From contig NZ_JAKZKW010000001.1 in assembly GCF_022808695.1 (NCBI RefSeq), positions 744,001-808,000 of the forward strand: a stretch of DNA of 64,000 nt, given 5' to 3'. Position numbers and translations under genes: made by a program. This DNA comes from Fundidesulfovibrio soli. Its GTDB lineage: Bacteria; Desulfobacterota; Desulfovibrionia; Desulfovibrionales; Desulfovibrionaceae. Under the pieces are notes generated by a model. The model ran no database searches and was not told the origin of the DNA. It was given only the letters and a program-made list of their open reading frames with translations. Position 1 is the stretch's first letter. Each line of letters opens with the position of its first letter. Below, piece after piece: positions 11,378 to 20,516 of this stretch.

Positions 11378-14300
11378 ATGAGTCTGTTCGGATTTCTCAG
11401 GAAAAAGAACGCCTGCCTGCTCCTGGCCGACCCGGAGGACAGGGCCGCCCGCAAGTACCGCCATTTCCGCGACATGCTCGCGGAAAACAACGCGGTGCTC
11501 GACGGGCTCGCGGCCCTGGAGCAGACCTTCTACGGGGGCGAGCCCTTCACCACCGGCGCGGTGCGGGGCGCCTGCCGCGCCATCGTGGAGTCCACCCGGT
11601 GCATGGCCGATTCCCTCAACGACCTCTCGCAGCGCCGCCATGAGGGGCTCTATCCCGCGCTGGACGCGGTGCTGGCCGGAGCCCTGGCCGCCCTGGAGCC
11701 GAGCACGGACGCACAGGAAGGCCCCGCCGCAGCCCCCTTGGTTGTCCCGCTTTCGGCGGCGGGCGGGACGGGCGACACCGCAGCGCAGGACGCCCTGCTC
11801 GGTGGCAAGGGCTCCAAGCTGGCCCTGGTGCGCAGCGTCGCAGCCCTGCCGACCCCGGACGGTTTCGTACTGACCACCGCCGCATTCCGGCTGTTCCTGC
11901 GCGCCTCCGGGCTGGAGGAGCTGGCGGCGAAAGAGCTGGAGCCCGTCTCCCCCCTGGACCTGCCGGACCTGGAGGCCCGCTCGCTCAGGCTGCGCCAGGC
12001 CGTGCGGGATGCCCCCTTCCCGCCGGAGATCAGCAGCGAACTCGCGGCCGCCCTGAAGGCCCTGACAGCCGCGCGAGGCCCGGGGCTCACGCTGGCCGTG
12101 CGCTCCAGCGCCGTGGGCGAGGACGGCGCGGCCAGCTTCGCCGGTCAGTACGAGTCCGTGCTGAACGTGGCCCCGCAAGACCTGGAGGCCGCGTGCCGCA
12201 TGGTCTTCGCCAGCAAGTATTCCCCCCACGCCATCCTCTACCGGCTGCGCCACGGCCTCGAGGACGCGGACGCGCCCATGGCCGTGCTGGTGCTGGCCAT
12301 GGTCCACAGCAAGGTGAGCGGCGTGCTGTACACGGTCGATCCGTCTTTCCCGGCCTCCCCGGCCTCCCCGTCTGGCGGCGTCATGCGCCTGGACGCGGTG
12401 GAGGGCCTGGGGGAGAAGCTGGTCTCTGGCGAGGCCAGGCCGTCGGCCTACGCCCTCTCGCGCGAGCCGCTGAAGGTGCTCTCGCGCCCGGAAGCCGCCC
12501 TGCTCACCGACGCCCAGGCCCTGGAGCTTGCGCGCATGGGCCTTGCGCTGGAGGCGTTTTTCGGCTCCCCCCAGGACGTGGAGTGGTGCCTGGATCAGGA
12601 CGGCTCGCTGGTGGTGGTGCAGTCCAGGCCGCTGGGCGCGCAGGAACAGGACGAGACCCCGGCCCAGATCCAAGACCAGGCCGGCGCGGACTGGGCGGCG
12701 GGGCTCAAGGTGATCCTGCAGGGTGGAACCGCGGCCAGCTCCGGGGCCGCCAGCGGCGAGGTCGTGCGCGTCGAGGGCGCGGTGCCCGAATCCATCCCGG
12801 AGGGGGCCATCCTCGCGGCCCGCAACGCCGCCCCCGAGCTGGCCGCCCTGCTGGACCGGGCGGGCGGCGTGGTCACCGCCATGGGCGGTGCGGCCAGCCA
12901 TCTGGCCTCCGTGGCGCGGGAGATGGGCATACCGGCCCTGTTCGGCCTGCCCGGCTGCCCCGAGGCCTTCAGCCCCGGCCAGGTCGTCACTCTGGACGCC
13001 ACGGGCGGGCGCGTGCTGGAGGGCCGGGCCGAGCTGCCGCCCTCCTCCCGGCCGCGCTCGCGCCTGGTGGACAGCCCCATGCACCGCCGCCTGCGGGCCG
13101 CGCTGGATCTGCTCGCGCCCCTGACCCTCACCGACCCCGATTCCGCTGACTTCAAGCCCGAGAACTGCCGGACCCTGCACGACGTGGTGCGCTACGCCCA
13201 CGAGATGGGCATGCGGGAGATGTTCGGGCTCTGCGACTCCGCCGGGGATGACGACCTGCCCGTGGCCCGGCTCAAGGCGCAGATTCCGCTCATCCTCTAC
13301 TGCGTGGACCTGGGCGGCGGCCTGCGCGAGAACCTGACCACCTGCGACGACATCACCCCGGACGACCTGCGCAGCGTGCCCATGCTGGCCGTGTGGCGCG
13401 GGTTCACGCACCCCGGCATCACCTGGTCCGGCACCATCGCCTTCGACGCCAAGAGCTTCATGACCCTCATGGCCTCCTCGGCCACCGCCGAGGTGGGCGG
13501 CGGCGCCCCCGGGGGGGACTCCTACGCCATGCTCGGCAGGGACTACCTGAACCTCTCGGCCCGCTTCGGCTACCACTTCGCCAACGTGGACGCCTTCTGC
13601 GGCGGCCAGCCGAGCCAGAACCACGTGACCCTGCGCTTCGCGGGCGGGGCGGGGGGCTTCACGGGCAAATGCCTGCGCGTGGCCTTCCTTTCCAGGGTGC
13701 TGGCCAGGCTGGGCTTCACGGTGGATGCCAGCGGCGACGTGCTGGACGGCTCCCTCAAGGGCGCGCCCCAACAGCAAACGGAGGACGCGCTGGACCAGCT
13801 GGGCCGCCTGCTGGCCTGCAGCAGGCTCCTGGACATGGCCATCACCGGGCAGGCCGAGGTCGAATCCATGGCCGAGGCCTTCCTGCGCGGCGATTACGAC
13901 CTGCTGGCCAAGCGCAGGGAGAACCCCCTGCCGGAATTCCACTTGGCGCTGGGCGACTGGGAGTGCCTCCCGGATGGCGCGGGGCGCTGCGTCGCCAGGC
14001 AGGACGGCTCCGAGTGGGCCACGGGGCTCTCCAAGGGCCTGGCTTCGCTCATGGGCAGGCTCTCCGGCGGGCGCTACCAGCGCTTCCTGGACACCGTGGA
14101 GGCCTACTTCCACTTCCCGCTGGCCGTGGCCAAGGGTTCGGAGATGGGCGACGGCCGGGCCGCGCTGATGGTGCGGCCCGTGGCGGGCGTCATAGACCAG
14201 GCCGCCGGGCTGGCCTTCGCCGTGCGCAGCGCGGGAACCTACCTGGTGCTGCGCGTCAACGCCCTGGAGGACAACCTGATGCTCTTCGCCTTCAAGGACG

Positions 14301-14605
14301 GCCGCAGGACCGAACTGGCCAGCGCCCGCCTGCCCGTGGAAACCGGCCGCTGGCGCGAGTTGGCGGTTGAGGTGCGGGGCGGGGCCGTCACGGGGTTCGT
14401 GGACGGCAAGCCCTACATCGTCCACCACTTCGACCAGCCGCCCGTGGGCCTGGTTGGCCTGTGGTCCAAGGCGGATTCGGTGGCCGAGTTCGCCGAACTG
14501 ACGCGATCGGGCGAAGGGATGGAGAAGCGCTATCTCGCCGCCGTGCCGCAGGAAGGCGCCGCCCCGGCGGAGACGGCCGGCCCCTCGGAGCAGAAGGCAA
14601 CTTGA
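11378..14605 (+). CDS. PEP-synthase-like protein with non-canonical C-terminal half
   Basis: This 1075-residue protein begins at the ATG at 11378; the longer frame upstream is a shadow of the HD gene. Residues about 140-430 are a PEP/pyruvate-binding ATP-grasp domain: GGKGSKLALV, LPTPDGFVLTT, AVRSSAVGEDGAASFAGQYES, EGLGEKLVSG and EWCLDQDG. The swivelling phosphohistidine domain follows, with GGAASHLASVAREMGIPA (His near residue 508). The PEP-binding TIM barrel expected next in PpsA/PpdK is not recognisable. Instead there are about 350 residues of unknown type and then a LamG/concanavalin-like beta domain (about residues 900-1050). It shares one base with the chromate-family transporter start. 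It may transfer phosphate between ATP and an unknown acceptor; the function is inferred only. Confidence 0.75.
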   Translation: MSLFGFLRKKNACLLLADPEDRAARKYRHFRDMLAENNAVLDGLAALEQTFYGGEPFTTGAVRGACRAIVESTRCMADSLNDLSQRRHEGLYPALDAVLAGALAALEPSTDAQEGPAAAPLVVPLSAAGGTGDTAAQDALLGGKGSKLALVRSVAALPTPDGFVLTTAAFRLFLRASGLEELAAKELEPVSPLDLPDLEARSLRLRQAVRDAPFPPEISSELAAALKALTAARGPGLTLAVRSSAVGEDGAASFAGQYESVLNVAPQDLEAACRMVFASKYSPHAILYRLRHGLEDADAPMAVLVLAMVHSKVSGVLYTVDPSFPASPASPSGGVMRLDAVEGLGEKLVSGEARPSAYALSREPLKVLSRPEAALLTDAQALELARMGLALEAFFGSPQDVEWCLDQDGSLVVVQSRPLGAQEQDETPAQIQDQAGADWAAGLKVILQGGTAASSGAASGEVVRVEGAVPESIPEGAILAARNAAPELAALLDRAGGVVTAMGGAASHLASVAREMGIPALFGLPGCPEAFSPGQVVTLDATGGRVLEGRAELPPSSRPRSRLVDSPMHRRLRAALDLLAPLTLTDPDSADFKPENCRTLHDVVRYAHEMGMREMFGLCDSAGDDDLPVARLKAQIPLILYCVDLGGGLRENLTTCDDITPDDLRSVPMLAVWRGFTHPGITWSGTIAFDAKSFMTLMASSATAEVGGGAPGGDSYAMLGRDYLNLSARFGYHFANVDAFCGGQPSQNHVTLRFAGGAGGFTGKCLRVAFLSRVLARLGFTVDASGDVLDGSLKGAPQQQTEDALDQLGRLLACSRLLDMAITGQAEVESMAEAFLRGDYDLLAKRRENPLPEFHLALGDWECLPDGAGRCVARQDGSEWATGLSKGLASLMGRLSGGRYQRFLDTVEAYFHFPLAVAKGSEMGDGRAALMVRPVAGVIDQAAGLAFAVRSAGTYLVLRVNALEDNLMLFAFKDGRRTELASARLPVETGRWRELAVEVRGGAVTGFVDGKPYIVHHFDQPPVGLVGLWSKADSVAEFAELTRSGEGMEKRYLAAVPQEGAAPAETAGPSEQKAT

Positions 14606-15897
14606 TGAGCGAAGAGACAGCCACCCCCCGTGTCCCCTTGAAGGTGGCCTTCCTCTACTGGTTCCAGCTCGGGTTCATCAACTTCGGCGGCCCTGCCGGG
14701 CAGATCGCCATGATGCACAAGAACCTGGTGGATACGCGGGGCTGGATCAGCGGGCAGGCCTTCCTGCGGGCGCTCAACTTCTGCATGCTCCTGCCGGGTC
14801 CGGAGGCGCACCAATTGGCCGTGTACATCGGCTGGCGGCTCAACGGACGCCTGGGCGGGGCCATCGCCGGGCTGTGCTTTCTGCTGCCGTCCGTGGCGTT
14901 GATGCTGTTCCTCTCCTGGCTTGCCGCCGCGAAAGGGCACGTGCCCGCCGTGGCGGGCGTCTTCCACGGGATTGCGGCCGCCGTGGTGGCCATCGTGGTG
15001 GAGGCGCTGTTCCGGCTTTCAAAGAAGTCCCTCCGGCACCCGGCACTTTACGCTTTCGCGGGCGGCTCCTTCATCCTGGGGCAGTTCTTCGGCGTGTCCT
15101 TCCCCATGATCGTGCTGATGGCCGGTCTCGGAGGCATGGCCCTGGCGCGGGTCCGCCCGGACATCTTCTGCCAAACCCGCCCCGGCGCCAAGGAATGCCT
15201 GCCGGAAGAGCCCGGCGACGCCGCGCCGCTGCCCCCGCTGACGCACGTCGTGAAGACCGTGGGCGCCTTCGCGGCCATCTGGGCGGCCGTGGTGCTGCCG
15301 GTGCTGGCCTGCCGAGGCATGCCGGACACGCTTTCCCAGATCGCCCTCTTTTTCAGCAAGGCCCCTTTCGTCACCTTCGGCGGGGCCTACGCCGTCCTGG
15401 CCTACATCGTTGACCACGCGGTGCGGCTGGACTGGCTGACGCAGACGGAGATGCTGCTCGGCCTGGGCCTGGCCGAGACCACCCCCGGCCCCCTGATCAT
15501 GGTGACGCAGTTCGTGGGCTTCATCGCGGCCTGGAAGCAGCCGGGGGACCTGGCCCCCCTGGCCGCCGGGATCGCAGGGGGCCTGCTCACCACCTTCACC
15601 ATGTTCCTGCCGAGCTTCATGTTCGTGTTCGCGGGCGCGCCCTACATCGAGGCCATCACCGCCGACCGCAGGCTCGGCGCGGCCCTGACGGGCATATCGG
15701 GCGCGGTTGTGGGCGTGGTGCTCAAGATCGGCGTCTATTTCGCCTGGCACACGTTCTTTCCCTCGGGCGAAGCCGACGTTTTCGCCATGGCGGTGGCCGT
15801 GGCGGCCCTGGCCGCGCTCGTGCGCTGGAAGGTCTCCATGCACGTGCTCGTCGGTCTGAGCGGCGCGGCGGGACTCATGTGGCAAATGATCCGTTAA
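14605..15897 (+). CDS. chrA: Chromate transporter family (CHR) protein
   Basis: A 430-residue two-domain CHR transporter with about ten membrane segments. Both halves carry the family signature: FGGPAGQIAMMHK near the N-terminus and FGGAYAVLAYI in the second half, plus LLPGPEAHQLA and ETTPGPLIMVTQFVGF. The family exports chromate; some members move sulfate-like anions or have no known substrate. Its ATG overlaps the preceding stop (TGATG), so it is translationally coupled to the PEP-synthase-like gene, and the octaheme cytochrome starts 17 bp after it. The neighbourhood fits a metal or oxyanion response but does not prove chromate as substrate. Confidence 0.88.
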   Translation: MSEETATPRVPLKVAFLYWFQLGFINFGGPAGQIAMMHKNLVDTRGWISGQAFLRALNFCMLLPGPEAHQLAVYIGWRLNGRLGGAIAGLCFLLPSVALMLFLSWLAAAKGHVPAVAGVFHGIAAAVVAIVVEALFRLSKKSLRHPALYAFAGGSFILGQFFGVSFPMIVLMAGLGGMALARVRPDIFCQTRPGAKECLPEEPGDAAPLPPLTHVVKTVGAFAAIWAAVVLPVLACRGMPDTLSQIALFFSKAPFVTFGGAYAVLAYIVDHAVRLDWLTQTEMLLGLGLAETTPGPLIMVTQFVGFIAAWKQPGDLAPLAAGIAGGLLTTFTMFLPSFMFVFAGAPYIEAITADRRLGAALTGISGAVVGVVLKIGVYFAWHTFFPSGEADVFAMAVAVAALAALVRWKVSMHVLVGLSGAAGLMWQMIR

Positions 15898-15914
15898 CCA
15901 TAAGGAGAGTGGCT

Positions 15915-17486
15915 ATGCGCGGAAACCGGATGTTCGCCGTGGCGGCGGTGCTGGCGATCCTGGCGGTGCTGGGAGTTTGCGGGGGTGACGCACTCCAGGC
16001 CAAGGAGAAGGCAGGCCAGACGCCCCCCAGGGTGACGGCCCCGGCCGGCATGGTCAGGCCGTCGGTGTCCACCGCGGCCGTCGAGGGGGCCTCGTTCGCA
16101 GGCTCCCAGGCCTGCAAGGCCTGCCACGCCAAGGAGTTCAAGGAGTGGTCCGCCTCGGGCCACGCCAACATGCTGCGGCCTTACGACGCGGGCATCGTTA
16201 AAGGGAATTTCTCGGGGCCTGAGCTGGTCTTCGAGGGGGTCGAGGTCGAGGACGCCGACAAGAACAAGGTCAAGATCGCACCCAAGGTGAAGGCCGAAAC
16301 CAGGGACGGCAAGTGCTACGTCACGCTGCTGGACGCCGATTCCCCGGCCAACGCCCAGAGCTACGAGGTCGTCGAGGTGCTCGGCTCACTGTGGGAGCAG
16401 CAGTACTACCTCAAGGTCGGTGACAAGGTGTACCCCAGCCCGGTGCGCTGGGTGGAGACCGACAAGCAGTGGCGCAAGAACGCCTTCGCGCCCTTCTGGT
16501 GGGCCGCCGACGGCACCCCCGACGGCAGGCCCAGGAAGCCGGAGGAGATGCCCGCCAAGCAGACCGTGGACTACCAGTGCAACGGGTGCCACACCACCGC
16601 CTTCAACGCCAAGAAGGACGAGCAGGGCAAATACGCCTTCTCCCGCTTGGAAGGCGGCATCGGCTGCGAGCAGTGCCACGGCCCCGGCTCCAAGCACGTG
16701 GCCGCACAGGGCCAGGGCGGCATCCTCAACCCCCGCAAGCTGGGCACCTGGCAACAGGAGCAGCTCTGCGGCCAGTGCCACATCCGCGTGAACAGCAAGC
16801 AGGACAAGGACTTCGCCTTCCCCCTGGGCTTCAGGAGCGGCCAAACCGACCTCCAGGACAAGGTCGAGTTCTGGAGCTACTCCACCAGGCCCGCCAACTT
16901 CTGGGGCAACGAGGACTCCAGGAAGAACCGCCAGCAATACCACGACACCATGCGCTCCGGGCACATGGCCGCCGGGGTGACCTGCTCCGCGTGCCACCTG
17001 GACCACGCCACCAAGCACCTGAGCTCAAGCCTCAAGCTCCCCAGGGAACAGCAGTGCGTGGGCTGCCACGCCGCCCAGAAAGCCCTGTATGAGGGCAGCG
17101 TCCATGCGTCCAAAGGGGTCGTCTGCGTGGACTGCCACATGTCCAAGATGGGCAACCGGGCCGGGGCCACGCAAAAGACCCCGAAGGACCCGTGGGACGT
17201 CTCGGCCCACACCATGCGGGTTGTGACTCCTGAAGAGGCCGACGTGTTCAAGATGCGCTCCAGCTGCGACAAGTGCCACAAGGACGCGGACCGGGCCGCG
17301 AAGGGGGCGGCGCTGATGGAGTCACGGCAGGCAGTGCTCAAGCAGGTCCAGAAGCTCCAGTCCTCTCCTGCGGGTGGCAAGGCGGCGTCCACAGCCGTGG
17401 AGAAGGCGAATCTGGTTCTGATGGACGGGTCCCTGGGCGCCCACAACCCGCAGAAGGCCCTCCAACTGCTGCAAGCCTCGAAGTAG
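15915..17486 (+). CDS. Secreted octaheme c-type cytochrome (cytochrome c554-like)
   Basis: A 523-residue periplasmic cytochrome. A Sec signal covers residues 1 to about 30 (hydrophobic AVAAVLAILAVLGV). Eight CXXCH haem sites are visible in order: CKACH (67-71), CNGCH, CEQCH, CGQCH, CSACH, CVGCH, CVDCH and CDKCH. The spacing and FAGSQACKACHAKEF...WSASGHA resemble the cytochrome c554 family; extra histidines (HGPGSKH, SGHMAAG) could be distal ligands. AAGGAG lies 8 bp before the ATG at 15915. It likely passes electrons to a periplasmic acceptor. Its position 17 bp after the CHR transporter suggests one transcript. It is not an ammonia-forming nitrite reductase: no CXXCK haem is present. Confidence 0.88.
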   Translation: MRGNRMFAVAAVLAILAVLGVCGGDALQAKEKAGQTPPRVTAPAGMVRPSVSTAAVEGASFAGSQACKACHAKEFKEWSASGHANMLRPYDAGIVKGNFSGPELVFEGVEVEDADKNKVKIAPKVKAETRDGKCYVTLLDADSPANAQSYEVVEVLGSLWEQQYYLKVGDKVYPSPVRWVETDKQWRKNAFAPFWWAADGTPDGRPRKPEEMPAKQTVDYQCNGCHTTAFNAKKDEQGKYAFSRLEGGIGCEQCHGPGSKHVAAQGQGGILNPRKLGTWQQEQLCGQCHIRVNSKQDKDFAFPLGFRSGQTDLQDKVEFWSYSTRPANFWGNEDSRKNRQQYHDTMRSGHMAAGVTCSACHLDHATKHLSSSLKLPREQQCVGCHAAQKALYEGSVHASKGVVCVDCHMSKMGNRAGATQKTPKDPWDVSAHTMRVVTPEEADVFKMRSSCDKCHKDADRAAKGAALMESRQAVLKQVQKLQSSPAGGKAASTAVEKANLVLMDGSLGAHNPQKALQLLQASK

Positions 17487-17535
17487 CGGCCCGCCCGGGC
17501 GCGGTTGAAACGTCCGCACCCTCACTACATGCAAA

Positions 17536-17560
17536 ACGGCCGCCCTCCCCGGGCGGCCGT
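17536..17560. terminator. Strong hairpin after octaheme cytochrome
   Basis: A perfect 10-bp stem, ACGGCCGCCC against GGGCGGCCGT with a 5-nt loop. No T-run follows on the + strand; on the minus strand TTTTG follows. It probably ends or stabilises the cytochrome mRNA. Confidence 0.6.
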
Positions 17561-17875
17561 ATCAAGCCCCGCAGCCGCTGCCCATAAGCGGCGGAACCGT
17601 CAATGACGCCCTTTTTGTTCCACCAGGGCTTTACATTCTCCGAACATACTGTACATTATTTATTAAGTACGTGTATTTGGACCATCGCGGTTCCCTTGCG
17701 CACAGGGCACCGCGACCGGATCACCACATTTCAGGTGTTGGGGCGGGCATCCCGGAGAGCTGCGGCAGCCGCCCTGAAACGGATGCGCCGCGTCTCCGCC
17801 CGCAGGGCCTGAACGATGCGGCAGCCACCGGATTCAGCCCATCCCTGTGCATGCCTGCTCCGCAAAGGATGTTTC
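17561..17875 (+). promoter_or_regulatory. Gene-less AT-rich leader of the nosL operon, with promoter candidate
   Basis: This 315-bp gap holds no credible gene. A local AT-rich patch carries a possible sigma-70 promoter: TTTACA at 17630-17635, a 16-bp spacer, and TACATT at 17652-17657. That would leave a 210-nt leader before nosL. I see no recognisable metal-regulator operator. Confidence 0.35.
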
Positions 17876-18364
17876 ATGAAGAAAGTCATTCGCTTTGTGC
17901 CTCTGGTTCTTGGTCTGCTGCTCCTGGCCTCCGCCGCTCTCGCCCAGCCCGCCGAGCCGAAGCTCCCTCCGCCGGGCAAGACCGACAAGTGCCCGGCCTG
18001 CGGCATGTTCGTGGCCAAGTACAAGGATTGGCTGGCCTACGCGGTGCTCACGGACGGCAAGACCCTCTACTTCGACGGCCCCAAGGACATGTTCCGCTTC
18101 GTGGCCGACCCGGGCCATTACCTGCCCGGCTTCAAGAAGGAGCAGATTGCGGACCTGTACGTGAGCGAATTCTATTCCCTGAAGCCCATCCCCGCGCAGG
18201 CGGCCTTCTACGTGGCGGGCAGCGACACGTACGGCCCCATGGGGCAGGAGCTTGTGCCCCTGGCCAGCCAGGCCGACGCCGAGGCTTTCCGCAAGGATCA
18301 CAAGGGCAAACGCGTTCTGCGCTACGGCGACATCACCCCGGCCCTGCTCAAGGCTCTGGACTGA
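17876..18364 (+). CDS. nosL: NosL-family periplasmic copper-binding protein
   Basis: NosL proteins bind Cu(I) and deliver it to a periplasmic target, classically nitrous oxide reductase. The 162-residue protein has a cleavable Sec signal ending near LLASAALA, then KCPACGMFVAKYKDW, whose Cys and Met are the NosL metal ligands, and LYFDGPKDMFRF. It lacks the lipoprotein cysteine of typical NosL. AAGGA lies 6 bp before the ATG at 17876. No nosZ, nosD or nosF is nearby; instead it leads a coupled set with an ABC transporter and CusBA-type efflux genes, so a general copper-trafficking role is more likely than N2O reduction. Confidence 0.85.
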   Translation: MKKVIRFVPLVLGLLLLASAALAQPAEPKLPPPGKTDKCPACGMFVAKYKDWLAYAVLTDGKTLYFDGPKDMFRFVADPGHYLPGFKKEQIADLYVSEFYSLKPIPAQAAFYVAGSDTYGPMGQELVPLASQADAEAFRKDHKGKRVLRYGDITPALLKALD

Positions 18365-18690
18365 TGCGCCCCTCCGACGCCTTTCTGGCCGTGACGGGCG
18401 GCCTGGGTTTCATCCTGGCGGGCCTTTTGGCGGGCTACCCTCTGGCCGAGGCCGGACGGCGCGACGCCCGCCTGGCCCTCGAGTCGCAACTGGTGGCCGA
18501 GCTGGGCCTGACCGACCTCTGCCTCTCCACCGAGGCCCGCTACACCCGGCACCTCTCCCAGGCGGACCTGTTCTCGGCCTTCCAGGACCACCCGCGCAGC
18601 CTGGAGCACTTCCCCAGCGGAGCCCTGCTGCCGCCGCCTGGCATCCTCACCTCTCGCGGCGGGCCCGGCGGGGGGGAGGACAGGCCATGA
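18364..18690 (+). CDS. Small membrane-anchored protein of unknown function
   Basis: A 108-residue protein with one N-terminal membrane segment (about residues 8-27, FLAVTGGLGFILAGLLAGY) and a soluble, probably periplasmic, remainder that ends in a Gly/Pro-rich tail. I do not recognise the family. It is certainly expressed with its neighbours: its ATG overlaps the nosL stop (TGATG) and its stop overlaps the permease ATG (ATGA). The context suggests an accessory subunit of the NosL/ABC unit. It has no cysteine- or histidine-rich metal motif. Confidence 0.75.
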   Translation: MRPSDAFLAVTGGLGFILAGLLAGYPLAEAGRRDARLALESQLVAELGLTDLCLSTEARYTRHLSQADLFSAFQDHPRSLEHFPSGALLPPPGILTSRGGPGGGEDRP

Positions 18691-19823
18691 GCTCCTTCGA
18701 GCGCCAGCGGGCGTTTCTTGATTACACCCTGGCCAGCCTGGTGCGGCGCAAGGCCAAGAACGGCGCGCTGGTCCTGGCGTACGCCCTGGTGGTGTTCCTG
18801 ATCGCCTCGGTCATGTTCTTCTCCCGCGCCTTGCGCACCGAAGGCCAGGCCGTGCTGGCCGGGGCTCCGGAATTGGTGGTCCAGCGGATGCTGGCGGGGC
18901 GCTTCGACACGATCCCCGCCTCATACGCCGTGTCCATCGGCAAGATCCGCGGCGTGAGCCAGGTGGAGCCGCGCCTGTGGGGCTACTATTTCAACCGGGC
19001 CGTGGGCGCGACCTTCACGGTCCTGGGCCTGCCGGACTTCGCCCACGCCGACAACGAGATCGTGGCCGGCCCGGCCGCGGCCAAGGCCTGGACCAACCTC
19101 CAGGAGGGCCGTTACCTCTTCCGCACCTTCAAGGGCGACTCCGCCGGGTTCACCCCCGTGCAGGTGCTGCCCGAGGAGACGCGGCTCGTCTCCGCCGACC
19201 TGATCATCATGTCGGAGACAGCCTTCCGCCAGGTGTTCGGCCTGCCCGAGGGCCAGTACACCGATCTCGCGGTCAACGTGCGCAACCCCCAGGAGATGCA
19301 GACCGTCACCGAGAAGATTCAGCGCGAGCACCCCGACACCCGGCCCATCCAGCGCGAGGAGATTCTGCGGACCTACGAGTCCGTGTTCGAATGGCGCGGG
19401 GGCATGGTCATCGTGGTGTTCACGGGCGCGGCCCTGGCCTTCTTCATCTTCGCCTGGGACAAGGCCACCGGCCTCTCCGCCGAGGAGCGCCACGAGATCG
19501 GCATCCTCAAGGCCCTGGGCTGGGACACCTCCGACGTGCTGGTGATGAAGTTCTGGGAGGGGCTGGCCATCTCGCTCACGTCCTTCCTGTTGGGCACCAT
19601 CGCCGCCTACGCGCACGTCTTCCTGGCGGACGCGGGCCTTTTCGCCCAGGCCCTCAAGGGCTGGAGCGTGCTCTATGTGGACTTCCCGCTGAGCCCCGTG
19701 GTCAGCCTCACGGAACTGCTGGCCCTGTTCTTCCTTTCCGTGGTGCCCTACACCTTCATAACCGTCATACCGGCCTGGCGGGCGGCCATCACCGACCCGG
19801 ACACGGTCATGCGCGCGAGTTGA
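18687..19823 (+). CDS. ABC transporter permease, MacB/FtsX type
   Basis: A 378-residue permease of the FtsX/MacB/LolC class: one N-terminal membrane helix (about residues 28-48), a large periplasmic domain, and three C-terminal helices with the FtsX-like core. The segment ERHEIGILKALGWDTSDVLVMKFWEG is the cytoplasmic coupling region typical of this class. Such permeases move or sort substrates on the periplasmic side of the membrane instead of pumping from the cytoplasm. It is coupled to both neighbours, with the ATPase 3 bp downstream. With NosL it may handle copper delivery; the substrate is not known. Confidence 0.85.
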   Translation: MSSFERQRAFLDYTLASLVRRKAKNGALVLAYALVVFLIASVMFFSRALRTEGQAVLAGAPELVVQRMLAGRFDTIPASYAVSIGKIRGVSQVEPRLWGYYFNRAVGATFTVLGLPDFAHADNEIVAGPAAAKAWTNLQEGRYLFRTFKGDSAGFTPVQVLPEETRLVSADLIIMSETAFRQVFGLPEGQYTDLAVNVRNPQEMQTVTEKIQREHPDTRPIQREEILRTYESVFEWRGGMVIVVFTGAALAFFIFAWDKATGLSAEERHEIGILKALGWDTSDVLVMKFWEGLAISLTSFLLGTIAAYAHVFLADAGLFAQALKGWSVLYVDFPLSPVVSLTELLALFFLSVVPYTFITVIPAWRAAITDPDTVMRAS

Positions 19824-19826
19824 ACC

Positions 19827-20516
19827 ATGATCCGTGTTGAAAACGTCACCAAGGTATTCAATCCCGGCAGGCCCAGCGAATACGTGGCCCTGCGCGGGGT
19901 GAGCGCGACCGTGCCCGAGAACAAGGTGGTGGTGCTCACCGGCCCCAGCGGCTCCGGCAAGACCACCCTCCTCTCGCTGCTGGGCTGCATGGCCCGCCCC
20001 TCCTCGGGGCGCATCCACCTGGGCGATCGGGAGATATCCTCCCTGCCGGAGCGCTTCCTGGCGGAGCTCAGGCGCACGGCCTTCGGCTTCATCTTCCAGA
20101 GCTTCAACCTGGTGCCCGGGCTGACCACGCTGGAGAACGTCATGGTCCCGGCCTGCCCGCTGGGCCAGCCCCGCCATCAGGTTCGCGACAAGGCCGCCGC
20201 CCTGCTGGAGAAATTCCGCCTGGGCGGCAAGATCGGGCAGAAGGTGGAGAGCCTCTCCGGCGGCGAGAAGCAGCGCACGGCCATCGCCCGCGCCCTGATC
20301 AACGATCCGCCCACAATCATCGCCGACGAACCCACCGCCAACCTGGACACGGCCCTCTCCCTGGAGTTCCTGGAGATCGTGGACCAGCTGCACGCCGAGG
20401 GCAAAACGTTCATCATCGCCAGCCACGACGCCCTCGTCCACCAGGCGAAGGTGGTGGACGAGGTGATCAGCCTGCGCGACGGACTGGTCGTGCCTTCAGG
20501 CCCACATGATTGTTAA
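19827..20516 (+). CDS. ABC transporter ATP-binding protein, LolD/MacB type
   Basis: The 229-residue ATPase partner of the preceding permease. Walker A is GPSGSGKTT (about residues 37-45), the Q-loop is [18 protein letters not shown], the signature is [15 protein letters not shown], and Walker B is [12 protein letters not shown], followed by the H-loop SHD. The FNLVPxLTTLENV sequence is typical of the LolD/MacB subfamily. Its 3' end overlaps the next gene by 11 bp, so it is part of the same coupled operon. Confidence 0.93.
   Translation: MIRVENVTKVFNPGRPSEYVALRGVSATVPENKVVVLTGPSGSGKTTLLSLLGCMARPSSGRIHLGDREISSLPERFLAELRRTAFGFIFQSFNLVPGLTTLENVMVPACPLGQPRHQVRDKAAALLEKFRLGGKIGQKVESLSGGEKQRTAIARALINDPPTIIADEPTANLDTALSLEFLEIVDQLHAEGKTFIIASHDALVHQAKVVDEVISLRDGLVVPSGPHDC

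Noticed and set aside
11375-14428. 1017-codon minus-strand open frame opposite the PEP-synthase-like gene
   Set aside because: Long antisense frames are common in this GC-rich DNA; the plus strand has conserved ATP-grasp and phosphohistidine motifs.
15915-17486. Octaheme cytochrome considered as nitrite, tetrathionate or hydroxylamine reductase
   Set aside because: All eight haem sites are CXXCH; the CXXCK active-site haem of NrfA/Onr-type enzymes is absent, and the spacing suggests a c554-type electron carrier.
17876-18364. NosL taken as evidence for nitrous oxide reduction
   Set aside because: No nosZ, nosR, nosD, nosF or nosY is present; the context is copper efflux and an ABC transporter of another class.
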